DNA of 14,341 nt from Parcubacteria group bacterium. Its GTDB lineage: Bacteria; Patescibacteriota; Minisyncoccia; SW-4-49-11. The stretch lies in NCBI GenBank assembly GCA_003565105.1, contig PXDG01000134.1, positions 1 to 14,341 on the forward strand. The letters are read 5' to 3'. Positions 7,555 through 14,341 of this stretch are shown in pieces. How positions within the stretch are numbered: position 1 is the stretch's first letter; every line of letters begins with the position of its first letter. The notes beneath the pieces are model-generated. The model was not told the origin of the DNA. It did no database searches and saw nothing but the letters and a program-made list of their open reading frames with translations. The translations under genes and the position numbers were made by a program.

Positions 7555-7583
7555 ATTATAATCCATAAACAGTAAATCGTGAA
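7555..7583 (-). promoter_or_regulatory. priA promoter, apparently leaderless
   Basis: On the minus strand, TTCACG (7583-7578), a 17-base spacer and TATAAT (7560-7555). Six bases then separate the -10 box from the ATG at 7548, so transcription would begin at or next to the start codon. The upstream ATG at 7566 would not be in this transcript. Confidence 0.6.
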
Positions 7584-7626
7584 GGAAAATAGAATAGAAA
7601 GACTATTTTTTAAATAGCATACTAGC

Positions 7627-7644
7627 CTGGATCAATGTATCCAG
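7627..7644. promoter_or_regulatory. Dyad in the priA-greA divergent spacer
   Basis: A perfect 6-bp inverted repeat, CTGGAT (7627-7632) and ATCCAG (7639-7644) around CAATGT, sits in the middle of the 140-base gap between two divergent genes. It could be an operator serving both promoters or a small hairpin. There is no T-tract for a terminator. Nothing links it to a known regulator. Confidence 0.35.
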
Positions 7645-7676
7645 CTTTCCTGTGTTATGAGCGATTTATTATTAAT

Positions 7677-7682
7677 TAATAT
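7677..7682 (+). promoter_or_regulatory. Likely -10 box of greA
   Basis: TAATAT lies six bases before the greA ATG at 7689, the same spacing as at priA and suggestive of a leaderless mRNA. The -35 region is weak (TTATGA at 7655-7660). A competing TATTAT at 7667-7672 would give a leader of about ten bases. Confidence 0.4.
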
Positions 7683-7688
7683 TGATCT

Positions 7689-8144
7689 ATGAAGAAGTAT
7701 CAAATGACCAAAGATGGTCTACTTAAAGCTCAAAAAGAACTTGAGTCTCTTAACATTCGTCGAAACGAAATTATTGAGAATATCAAGACAGCAAAAGAAC
7801 AAGGGGATTTGAAAGAAAATGCCGAGTATCATGAGGCTAAAAATGATATGGCTCTGAACGAAGGTCGGATTTTAGAATTAGAAGATCTCATTCGAAATGC
7901 TGAAGTAGTGAATCACACTCGAACAGATTTCGTTGGAGTTGGATCTCAGATTAAAGTCAAAGGAACTAATGGAGAACGTGAATTTACTATTGTAGGTGCT
8001 TCAGAAGCAAATCCTATGGAAGGGAAAATTTCAGATGAATCTCCACTGGGAAGTTCCTTTATGAATCGAAAAGCAGGAGAAGAGGTTGAAGTTGTCACTC
8101 CTGCAGGAACGCAAACGTACACAATTTTAGAAATTATCGCCTAA
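7689..8144 (+). CDS. greA: Transcription elongation factor GreA
   Basis: A 151-residue GreA. It binds the secondary channel of RNA polymerase and stimulates cleavage of backtracked RNA. The N-terminal antiparallel coiled coil covers about residues 1-75, with the tip sequence GDLKENAEYHEAK at 39-51. The acidic pair that positions the catalytic metal (D41 and E44 in E. coli) corresponds to D40 and E43. The C-terminal FKBP-like domain runs from about 80 and includes the family segment beginning ESPLGSSFMNRKAGEEVEV (about 117-135). The length is slightly below E. coli's 158. It is monocistronic, with its own terminator after the stop. It has no Shine-Dalgarno sequence, and the -10 box is only six bases upstream of ATG. 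Confidence 0.97.
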   Translation: MKKYQMTKDGLLKAQKELESLNIRRNEIIENIKTAKEQGDLKENAEYHEAKNDMALNEGRILELEDLIRNAEVVNHTRTDFVGVGSQIKVKGTNGEREFTIVGASEANPMEGKISDESPLGSSFMNRKAGEEVEVVTPAGTQTYTILEIIA

Positions 8145-8155
8145 TTTTTTTGGAC

Positions 8156-8185
8156 AGTTCGCCTTATACGCGGACTTTCTTTTTT
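8156..8185 (+). terminator. Intrinsic terminator of greA
   Basis: A 7-bp stem, AGTTCGC (8156-8162) with GCGGACT (8170-8176) including one G-U pair and a seven-base loop, followed by TTCTTTTTT (8177-8185). It begins 12 bases after the greA stop. Confidence 0.75.
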
Positions 8186-8205
8186 GCTTCTTCATAGATA
8201 ATTTC

Positions 8206-8234
8206 TTCCCTCAAATCGCTTCTTATGATACAAT
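8206..8234 (+). promoter_or_regulatory. metG promoter, extended -10
   Basis: An extended -10, TGATACAAT (8226-8234), with a weak -35 TTCCCT (8206-8211) at a 17-base spacer. Transcription would start near 8241, about 16 bases before the ATG. Confidence 0.5.
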
Positions 8235-8256
8235 AATTGCAAGTTAAAATATTCAT

Positions 8257-9759
8257 ATGAAGCGATTTTTTGTTACTACGCCTATTTATTATCTAAATGG
8301 GGCACCTCATTTGGGGCACTATTATTCTACAACTATTGCTGATATCTTGGCTCGTTATCATCGGAAAAATGGGGCAGGAGCTTTTTTCTTGACAGGTACA
8401 GATGAACACGGGCAAAAAGTTGCCGAAAAAGCTTCCCTTGTAGGTCTTTCTCCTCAAGCTTTTACGGATGAACTATCCACTGAGTGGAAATCGACTTGGC
8501 AGAATTTAGATATATCCTACGATCACTTCATTCGAACCACTGACGATTATCACACTGCTTTTGCTCAGGAAGTGATTCATCGTTTGCGAGAAAATGGAGC
8601 AATTTATGAAAAAGAGTACGATGCTCTGTATTGTGTTGGGTCTGAGTCTTTTGTATCAAAGTCCGAACTAAGAGAAGGCGGATTATGTCCCGATCACGAT
8701 GAAGAACCTCAGATAGTAAATGAAAAGAACTGGTTCTTTAAACTGACTGATTATAAGGATCAAGTCCGACGACTGATAGAGACTGATGTTCTAGAAATTA
8801 AACCACAGTCTCGTAAAAACGAGGTTCTGGAAATGCTTCGATCTCCTGATATTCAAGATTTTTCCGTTACTCGAGAACGTGTCACTTGGGGGATCCCTGT
8901 ACCTTTTGATGAAAATCAAACGATATATGTCTGGATTGATGCGCTATTTAATTATATGTCTGCTTTGATTCATAGTCAGGGCATTGAGACATCAGAAAGA
9001 GATATTCAGGATATTATCAAGGATATTACTGACATTTGGGCTCCCGATGTTCAGATTCTTGGCAAAGATATTGTCAAGTTTCATGCTATTTATTGGCCTG
9101 CTTTTCTTCTTGCCCTTGGTCTCAACGAAACGCAACTGCCCAAGAAACTTCTTGTACATGGATTTTTTGTCTCAGGTGGACGTAAAATGAGTAAATCCTT
9201 AGGAAATATCGTTACTCCACAAAGTGTATCAGCGGAATATGATCAAATTATCGGTGCGTCTCGTGGTAATGATGTTTTGAGATATTATGTTGTTATAGAA
9301 ATGATGATCGGTAATGATGGAGATGTTACGCCTGAGCGGATTCAAGAAGTATATCAATCGGATCTTGTGAACAAGATAGGCAATACCTATCAGAGAGTTC
9401 TGGGAATGGCTCGTAAATACGACCTTCTTACTACTCGCATGGCGCCAGAAAAACAGGAGAAGTTAGCACAGGCCATTCAGCACAAATCCCAAGCCTATAT
9501 GAATCAGCAGGATTTATATGGATACGTTCATTACTGTTTGGACTTGACTGGAGAAATTGGCAGAGGTATTGAGTTAGTAAAACCATGGGAATTGGCAAAA
9601 AATGGTCAAGATGATGAGTTGAAATACCACTTATCAAAGTGGTTGACTGCCTTAGAAATCATTGCTGATCTCTGGGAACCTATTATGCCAGCAAGTGCTA
9701 TTGAAATGAAAAGTCTGCTGGCTGGAAATCAAGGAATGTTGTTTCCCCGGATATCTTAA
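8257..9759 (+). CDS. metG: Methionyl-tRNA synthetase
   Basis: A 500-residue class I aminoacyl-tRNA synthetase that charges both initiator and elongator tRNA-Met. The HIGH signature is HLGH at 18-21 and KMSKS is at 310-314. The Rossmann fold begins FFVTTPIYYLNGAPHLGH, and the anticodon-binding helical bundle occupies about 365-500 with WELAKNG near 444. The protein stops after the bundle and has no C-terminal Trbp111-like dimerisation domain. In the connective-peptide zinc knuckle, C126, C144 and H147 match the single-zinc type known from Thermus (C127, C130, C144, H147), but the second cysteine is S129, so metal binding may be weakened or lost. It has its own promoter. There is no clear terminator before the next gene. 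Confidence 0.97.
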   Translation: MKRFFVTTPIYYLNGAPHLGHYYSTTIADILARYHRKNGAGAFFLTGTDEHGQKVAEKASLVGLSPQAFTDELSTEWKSTWQNLDISYDHFIRTTDDYHTAFAQEVIHRLRENGAIYEKEYDALYCVGSESFVSKSELREGGLCPDHDEEPQIVNEKNWFFKLTDYKDQVRRLIETDVLEIKPQSRKNEVLEMLRSPDIQDFSVTRERVTWGIPVPFDENQTIYVWIDALFNYMSALIHSQGIETSERDIQDIIKDITDIWAPDVQILGKDIVKFHAIYWPAFLLALGLNETQLPKKLLVHGFFVSGGRKMSKSLGNIVTPQSVSAEYDQIIGASRGNDVLRYYVVIEMMIGNDGDVTPERIQEVYQSDLVNKIGNTYQRVLGMARKYDLLTTRMAPEKQEKLAQAIQHKSQAYMNQQDLYGYVHYCLDLTGEIGRGIELVKPWELAKNGQDDELKYHLSKWLTALEIIADLWEPIMPASAIEMKSLLAGNQGMLFPRIS

Positions 9760-9767
9760 TTAAAGCT

Positions 9768-9796
9768 TTCTCAAATGATCAAAAATCTGATACAAT
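9768..9796 (+). promoter_or_regulatory. Promoter of the membrane protein/ATPase pair
   Basis: TTCTCA (9768-9773), a 17-base spacer and TACAAT (9791-9796) with the extended TG at 9788-9789. Its TGATACAAT is identical to the metG extended -10. The start codon is 34 bases past the -10. Confidence 0.5.
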
Positions 9797-9830
9797 ACAT
9801 ATAAAGATACAAATTTGACGTGCCAATGTT

Positions 9831-11111
9831 ATGAATGACGTGTTAGGACTTTTTCTGCCGAATGAAATATTAGTATTAATTGGCTTTATATTTGAATACT
9901 GGTGGATTTGGCTTCCTCCATTTGCTTGGACATTTTTTAAGCAAATGTATACAGATTATGCTGTGGGAAACTTTAAACGCACTAATTGGGACTTTGTATT
10001 ATTGGAAGTGATTTTAGAAAGTGGGGAAGCAAAGACTCCGAGGTCAATGGAAAAGGTGATTACTACTTTACATGGAGGTCGCACTAGTTGGGGGTGGTGG
10101 GATAAAAATATTAAAGGAGCTCGACAAGATATGTTTAGTCTTGAGATTATTTCAATTGAAGGAGAAATTCATTATTTGATTCGAACTCTTACAAAATATA
10201 AAAAACTTGTTGAAGGAGCTGTTTATGGGGCTTTTCCAGATGTTGAAATTCAAGAAGTAGAAGATTATGTTAACAATATTGATAGGAGTAAATTAGAAAT
10301 AGATTATGATGTCTTTGGCTCAGATATTGGACTAGCAAAACCCGATGGATACCCCATTCGTACCTATTTAGAATTTTTAGATGATGATAAAGACATTAAG
10401 ATCAACGATCCAATGTCTCAGGTACTTGAAGTGATGGCTTCTCTCGAAAGAGGTGAACAACTGTGGATGCAGATTCCTATCGAATCTCTTGACGATGATT
10501 GGACCAAAAAAGGAGCCAAGGAAATTGAAAAATTGACAGGACAAGCTTTTTCTGACAGCCGAACTTTTTTAGAAAAATATATTGCTCCAGTTATTGAAAT
10601 TATTAGCTTTGGTTTGGTTCCAGCTCCTAAGGCCCCTGAAAAGCCAGAACAAAAATTTGGAATTGCACAGAATCTTACTCCTGGAAAAGCAGAGGCAATT
10701 AAAGCTATTGAGCACAATATTACTAAACCAGGATTTAGATGTACGTTGCGATTTGTCTATATTGCCCAAAAAGCAACCTATGGTGCAGCATCGCCAAAAG
10801 CCTTTATGGGGGCTCTCAAGCAGTTTAATGATTCAACTTTAAATTCATTCAAGGTTGATGGAGGGACAATTACCTCAGTAGAAGATATTTTTGGGAGAAC
10901 TAAGAAAGATAAAGAGCGTTTACGAAAAAATTTGCTGTTAGATAATTATGCAAAACGCAAAGTAAAAGGAGCTAAATTCACCTTTAATACAGAAGAGCTT
11001 ACAACCATTTATCATTTCCCAAGTAGCTCAGTTACGACTAGTACTCTGAAACGTGTTCGTTCTAAGAAAGCTAGTGCTCCCGCAAGTCTCCCTGTCGTTG
11101 ACGAAATTTAA
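9831..11111 (+). CDS. Membrane-anchored CPR protein paired with VirD4-like ATPase (DUF8128-like)
   Basis: A 426-residue protein with a hydrophobic, Trp-rich N-terminus (about 11-37, including FEYWWIWLPPFAW) that should anchor it in the membrane, followed by a large soluble part. Residues about 50-150 (FVLLEVILESGEAKTPRSME, then GEIHYLIRTLTKYKKLVEGA and DVEIQEVEDYV) resemble a domain I recall next to, or fused with, type IV secretion-type DNA-transfer ATPases in CPR genomes; the name DUF8128 is from memory. No catalytic motif is visible. The next gene, a VirD4/HerA-like ATPase without a membrane segment, starts 11 bases after the stop, so this protein probably supplies its membrane anchor. It has no Shine-Dalgarno sequence. 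Co-operation with the ATPase is inferred from position; the function is unknown. Confidence 0.75.
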   Translation: MNDVLGLFLPNEILVLIGFIFEYWWIWLPPFAWTFFKQMYTDYAVGNFKRTNWDFVLLEVILESGEAKTPRSMEKVITTLHGGRTSWGWWDKNIKGARQDMFSLEIISIEGEIHYLIRTLTKYKKLVEGAVYGAFPDVEIQEVEDYVNNIDRSKLEIDYDVFGSDIGLAKPDGYPIRTYLEFLDDDKDIKINDPMSQVLEVMASLERGEQLWMQIPIESLDDDWTKKGAKEIEKLTGQAFSDSRTFLEKYIAPVIEIISFGLVPAPKAPEKPEQKFGIAQNLTPGKAEAIKAIEHNITKPGFRCTLRFVYIAQKATYGAASPKAFMGALKQFNDSTLNSFKVDGGTITSVEDIFGRTKKDKERLRKNLLLDNYAKRKVKGAKFTFNTEELTTIYHFPSSSVTTSTLKRVRSKKASAPASLPVVDEI

Positions 11112-11122
11112 CAAAAGAACTT

Positions 11123-13453
11123 ATGCCACGAAATAAAGATATAACTCTCATTGCAAAAACAAACTTCCACGGTCAAGGACGCCTCTTTGGGATTAAGACT
11201 GATGATAGACGTCGTCATATGCATGTCATTGGAAAGACAGGTATGGGAAAGACTTCTCTTTTGCTCAATATGGCCGTATCTGATATCCGCAATGGAAACG
11301 GAATGGCCTTTGTTGATCCCCATGGAGATGTCGCCGAAGATTTATTGAATTACATTCCTCCGGAGCGAATGAAAGATGTCATTTACTTTAACCCACAAGA
11401 TCTTGATTTCCCCCTAGCCTTTAATGTTTTAGGTGATGTTCCACGGAACCAACGTCATATTGTAGCTGATGGATTGGTAGGGGTGTTTAAGAAAATTTGG
11501 GCTGACTCTTGGGGACCTCGTTTAGAATATATTTTACGAAACGCTATCTTGACCCTACTTGAGAGTGAAGATAGTACATTGCTAGATATTATGAGAATCT
11601 TGGTAGATAAAGATTTTCGAGCTCATATTGTGTATAACTCCGAAGACCCAATGCTCAAATCTTTCTGGCTCAATGAGTTCGAAGGCTATGGTGATAAAAT
11701 GCAGGCCGAAGCTATTGCTCCGATTCAGAACAAGGTTGGGCAATTCACTTCATCTCCACTTATCCGTAATATTATCGGCCAAAAGAAGTCTAGCTTTAAT
11801 ATCCGTGAGTTAATGGACACAAGAAAGATATTGTTGATGAACCTCTCTAAAGGCGCTATTGGAGAAGGAGGAGCTCAGCTACTGGGGGCAATGATGGTAA
11901 CCAAAATGCAGTTAGCAGCTATGAGTCGAGTAGATATTCCTCAAGAGCAAAGACAAGACTTTTTTGTCTATATTGATGAGTTTCAAAACTTCTCAACTGA
12001 TTCGTTTGCTGAGATTCTCTCTGAGGCCCGAAAATATCGCTTGAGCCTTATTCTTGCTCATCAATATATCGAGCAACTTTCCGATGAAGTTAAAGCTGCC
12101 GTATTTGGAAACGTTGGAACGACAATAGTATTTCGAATTGGTGCTGCTGATGCCGAAGAGTTTGAGAAGGAATTTGCTCCATTGCTTACTGTAGAGGACT
12201 TTGTAAATCTACCAAAGTGGAAAATTTATCTCAAATTGATGATTGATGGAGTTACTTCAGAACCCTTTAGTGCTGATACGCTTCCAGATCCACCCAAGGA
12301 AGAAGTATCTTTGGCGGACCAGATTATTGAGTTATCTCGCAAACAGTACGGGAACCCTACTGAACAGTTTGCAGGAAAGCAACCAGATGACTCGGGAGAA
12401 AAGAAATCTATTCATATGAATTCTGGAGAGTCTCAAAAATTACAGGCATCTTCAAATGACCGCCCAAAGTTTTCTGATAGAAAGAGTAGTCAAGATCAGA
12501 ATCGACAGGATCCAAAACTGAACAAACAGAATCAACAAAATCGAAACACAGGTCTAAAATTTTCAGAAAGAACAGGAAAAAAACAGGATACTTCTCCGAA
12601 AAATACCTCTCAATCTTATACTCAATCAAAGCCTGTATCTCAAGAAAAAATAGGTGTAACTCAATTAAATTCGCAACCTAGAGAACAGTTCCATACGAGT
12701 AACAAAAATCAGTCGTCATCTCCAAGGAATTCTAATCAATCTTCAGAATATCAAGATAGTGCTACATCAATCAGTACTACTCGAACGAATCAAGAATCCC
12801 CAAAAGAGCCAGTTGTCAATGATTCACATCTCCAATCACAATCGACATCGTCACCTCAATCACGACCAGAAAGGGAGTCTGTTGTACAGGCAGCTCCAAA
12901 AAAAGATTCTCCTCTGTCAGATGCAAAAAAGAATGTATTCCACGAGATACCAACATCTCAAGAATCAGAAAAAACAGGTACTCCTAAGAATACTTCTCCG
13001 CAGAAAACTCCATCAAAGCCAGTGGATATATCAACTACCTCTGAAACTTCATCGAATAACCCATTAGTTACTGAGTCTGAAGTATTATTGAAACCACGTA
13101 CCACAGTCTCGATTGACCATCAAGGAGAGCCTGTATCTCAGTCGAGTACTGATGAGTATTTAAAGAAAGAAGATGTACCGCCTGTACTAACAGATCTACC
13201 TTTGAATCCAATTCTTGCCAAAAAACTCAAGGAAATCTACTCTAAATCTAGCTCTCCATTCGGAGGAGATGAATATTTCATCAAGGCCAAGGTGATGAAG
13301 CAAAAATATGAAGTTGAACAGGAATCAAAACTTCCTCTTACTGAATTCTATGATGAGATTCTTGGTGAGTTAGCCGATAAGTTGATGAAGCCAAACCCAG
13401 AGTCTATTGAAAAGCAAGAACAAGTGAGAGAAATGCTCAAAAAGAAAAAGTAG
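11123..13453 (+). CDS. VirD4/TraG-HerA-like DNA-transfer ATPase with disordered tail
   Basis: A 776-residue P-loop ATPase of the FtsK/HerA/VirD4 superfamily. Walker A is GKTGMGKT (37-44), FVDPHGD is at 63-69, Walker B is FVYIDEFQNF (281-290, D285 and E286), and ILAHQY (310-315) matches the sensor/Q motif. WGPRLEYILRNAILTLLE (130-147) is typical of the CPR group. The ATPase core ends near 400. A stretch of about 270 residues rich in Ser, Gln, Asn, Lys and Pro follows (about 415-685), then a conserved-looking helical C-terminus (about 690-776, starting LPLNPILAKKLKEIY). It has no transmembrane segment, unlike classical VirD4; the preceding gene probably provides it. Such motors pump DNA or protein across membranes; a role in DNA exchange is inference. 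No relaxase or other secretion gene is in the window. Confidence 0.88.
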   Translation: MPRNKDITLIAKTNFHGQGRLFGIKTDDRRRHMHVIGKTGMGKTSLLLNMAVSDIRNGNGMAFVDPHGDVAEDLLNYIPPERMKDVIYFNPQDLDFPLAFNVLGDVPRNQRHIVADGLVGVFKKIWADSWGPRLEYILRNAILTLLESEDSTLLDIMRILVDKDFRAHIVYNSEDPMLKSFWLNEFEGYGDKMQAEAIAPIQNKVGQFTSSPLIRNIIGQKKSSFNIRELMDTRKILLMNLSKGAIGEGGAQLLGAMMVTKMQLAAMSRVDIPQEQRQDFFVYIDEFQNFSTDSFAEILSEARKYRLSLILAHQYIEQLSDEVKAAVFGNVGTTIVFRIGAADAEEFEKEFAPLLTVEDFVNLPKWKIYLKLMIDGVTSEPFSADTLPDPPKEEVSLADQIIELSRKQYGNPTEQFAGKQPDDSGEKKSIHMNSGESQKLQASSNDRPKFSDRKSSQDQNRQDPKLNKQNQQNRNTGLKFSERTGKKQDTSPKNTSQSYTQSKPVSQEKIGVTQLNSQPREQFHTSNKNQSSSPRNSNQSSEYQDSATSISTTRTNQESPKEPVVNDSHLQSQSTSSPQSRPERESVVQAAPKKDSPLSDAKKNVFHEIPTSQESEKTGTPKNTSPQKTPSKPVDISTTSETSSNNPLVTESEVLLKPRTTVSIDHQGEPVSQSSTDEYLKKEDVPPVLTDLPLNPILAKKLKEIYSKSSSPFGGDEYFIKAKVMKQKYEVEQESKLPLTEFYDEILGELADKLMKPNPESIEKQEQVREMLKKKK

Positions 13454-13592
13454 AACTCTTAGTGCTTCCCATGTACACTATTTAAAGATATCAAGTTGTC
13501 GCACAAATCAAATTTCTTCTTGACTTTGCAACGGATGTTGCGGGAAAGAAAAATTTAGGTTTGTGACAGACACCTTGATTATCCTCTTAATA

Positions 13593-13633
13593 AGAAAAAC
13601 TCACCTTATTTTCCAATAATGGTGAGTTTTTCT
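13593..13633. terminator. Bidirectional terminator overlapping the helicase stop codon
   Basis: 13593-13605 (ending ACTCACC) pairs perfectly with 13621-13633 (GGTGAGT onward) over 13 bp. After one bulged T (13620), five more pairs (13606-13610 with 13615-13619) close a TTCC loop. T-runs follow on both strands. It ends both the ATPase operon and the leftward helicase gene, whose TAA (13608-13606) lies in the upper stem. Confidence 0.88.
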
Positions 13634-14341
13634 TCGGCTCGAGTAATTGCTGTGTAGAGCCACCTTTTCCACATATCATTATCCATTGAATGAAATCGCT
13701 CCTCAAAGAGTAAGACTTCCTTGGCTTGAGATCCCTGAGCTTTATGCACGGTCATAGCATAACCAAAATCAAAGAGATCACCTGTTCCATCTAATTGTAA
13801 AAACTCTTCGTAAGGGAGGGTCTTTTCGGTGTTAAATTGTCCTTTATAGATAAGTCCTAGATAGGGCATAGGACGATCAGGGAATTGTACCTGAGCCTGA
13901 TACCAGAGAGCATCAAAGGAGACAATCTCGGTCAGAGTTCCCGTCATACCGTTAAAGATACCTTCGTCGTGGTTATTTTTGAGACAAATGACTTGATCTC
14001 CACATTCAGGAAGGGATGCATCTTTCCGTAAGAGTTTTTTGGTAGCTTGATTCAATCGAACGCGGGTTTTGTTGTATCCACAGACAATTAGCATATCTTC
14101 ATTAAATCTTTTGAGTGTTTCAGTCACTGCTTTACGAGATTCAAGAGTTCCTTTTTGAATTTTACGTACAGATGGAGAAAATGGTTCTACAGGAATACGC
14201 CCCTCTGTACGAGCCAAAAAAGATAGGTGAATAATCGGATTGTCTTCTGCCTGTCGATGAATATGCTCCAATCGTTCCGTTGGATGTTGCATTAACGAGA
14301 ATGAGTCATCAATGGGAGGAAGTTGTCCGTGATCACCTACA
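13606..14341 (-). CDS. RecD2/Dda-like SF1B DNA helicase, C-terminal part
   Basis: The last 244 codons of a leftward gene whose start lies beyond the right edge; the frame stays open to the end, so the ATG at 14292 is internal. At the very edge is helicase motif III, VGDHGQLPPI. The SH3-like insert found in RecD2 and Dda follows, with nucleic-acid-binding beta strands around DQVICLKNNHDEGIFNGMTG. Then come the UvrD_C_2 motifs DFGYAMTVHKAQGSQ (motif V-like) and LYTAITRAEEKLTI (motif VI, arginine finger). These are 5'-3' superfamily 1B helicases that act in recombination and repair. Walker A and B lie outside the window, so activity cannot be judged. RecD2, Dda and phage-like relatives cannot be separated here; a lone RecD-like enzyme is more likely than a RecBCD subunit. 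Confidence 0.87.
   Translation of the reverse strand, partial: VGDHGQLPPIDDSFSLMQHPTERLEHIHRQAEDNPIIHLSFLARTEGRIPVEPFSPSVRKIQKGTLESRKAVTETLKRFNEDMLIVCGYNKTRVRLNQATKKLLRKDASLPECGDQVICLKNNHDEGIFNGMTGTLTEIVSFDALWYQAQVQFPDRPMPYLGLIYKGQFNTEKTLPYEEFLQLDGTGDLFDFGYAMTVHKAQGSQAKEVLLFEERFHSMDNDMWKRWLYTAITRAEEKLTIIGK

Noticed and set aside
12408..13067. Alternative-frame ORFs in the linker of the VirD4-like ATPase.
   Set aside because: Low-complexity A-rich coding DNA readily leaves other frames open; the products are biased shadows.
13454..13592. Possible small RNA or promoter after the ATPase (TTGACT at 13520, GCAAC/GTTGC hairpin near 13529-13542).
   Set aside because: There is no -10 at a suitable distance and only a five-pair stem; apart from the terminator this 139-base gap shows nothing supportable.
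14290..14292. ATG taken as the start of the leftward helicase.
   Set aside because: The frame continues upstream to the edge and encodes helicase motif III (VGDHGQLPPI), so the ATG is internal.

Overview
This AT-rich window (about 40% G+C by eye) looks like chromosomal DNA of a Patescibacteria (CPR) bacterium. The evidence is a pilin/LamG surface locus, a two-gene membrane protein plus VirD4/HerA-like ATPase pair that I recall as typical of CPR genomes, compact housekeeping genes, and a PriA stripped of its helicase motifs. The lineage cannot be fixed further. The standard code fits: all the long genes are free of in-frame TGA, and no gene here ends in TGA.

Layout. Positions 1-994 hold the end of a type IV pilin-like gene, broken by a frameshift, then a LamG (concanavalin-like) ORF in the same frame as the pilin's C-terminal part, separated from it by one TAG. 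An extended -10 promoter then starts a three-gene rightward operon (1043-3877): UDP-glucose 6-dehydrogenase, an extended-SDR sugar-nucleotide epimerase and an NAD(P)H-dependent FMN reductase. A structured, repeat-like, GGAGGAGG-bearing intergenic element (about 3904-4000) follows. Next come def-fmt (4055-5497), facing a leftward priA (7548-5593) across a bidirectional terminator. greA (7689-8144) diverges from priA and is followed by its own terminator and metG (8257-9759). A second rightward pair (9831-13453) encodes a membrane-anchored CPR protein (DUF8128-like) and a VirD4/TraG-like ATPase with a long disordered tail. A bidirectional terminator separates it from a leftward RecD2/Dda-like helicase, whose start lies beyond the right edge.

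How the genes fit together. metG, fmt and def cover charging of initiator tRNA, its formylation and removal of the formyl group. UGD and the epimerase make activated uronic acid or a related sugar for surface polysaccharide. The pilin/LamG locus and the VirD4-like pair are both envelope-associated and may relate to attachment or DNA transfer. PriA and the RecD-like helicase belong to replication and repair.

The most unusual signals are four. PriA has lost every helicase motif and one of its two zinc sites. The pilin and LamG are separated by a single amber codon. The ten confidently placed start codons show no Shine-Dalgarno sequence and all have T at -1, and two of them appear leaderless. 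The intergenic element at 3904-4000 holds two perfect SD-like octamers although the genes lack them. No tRNA, rRNA, CRISPR array or complete insertion sequence was seen, and no gene-free stretch exceeds 300 bases.
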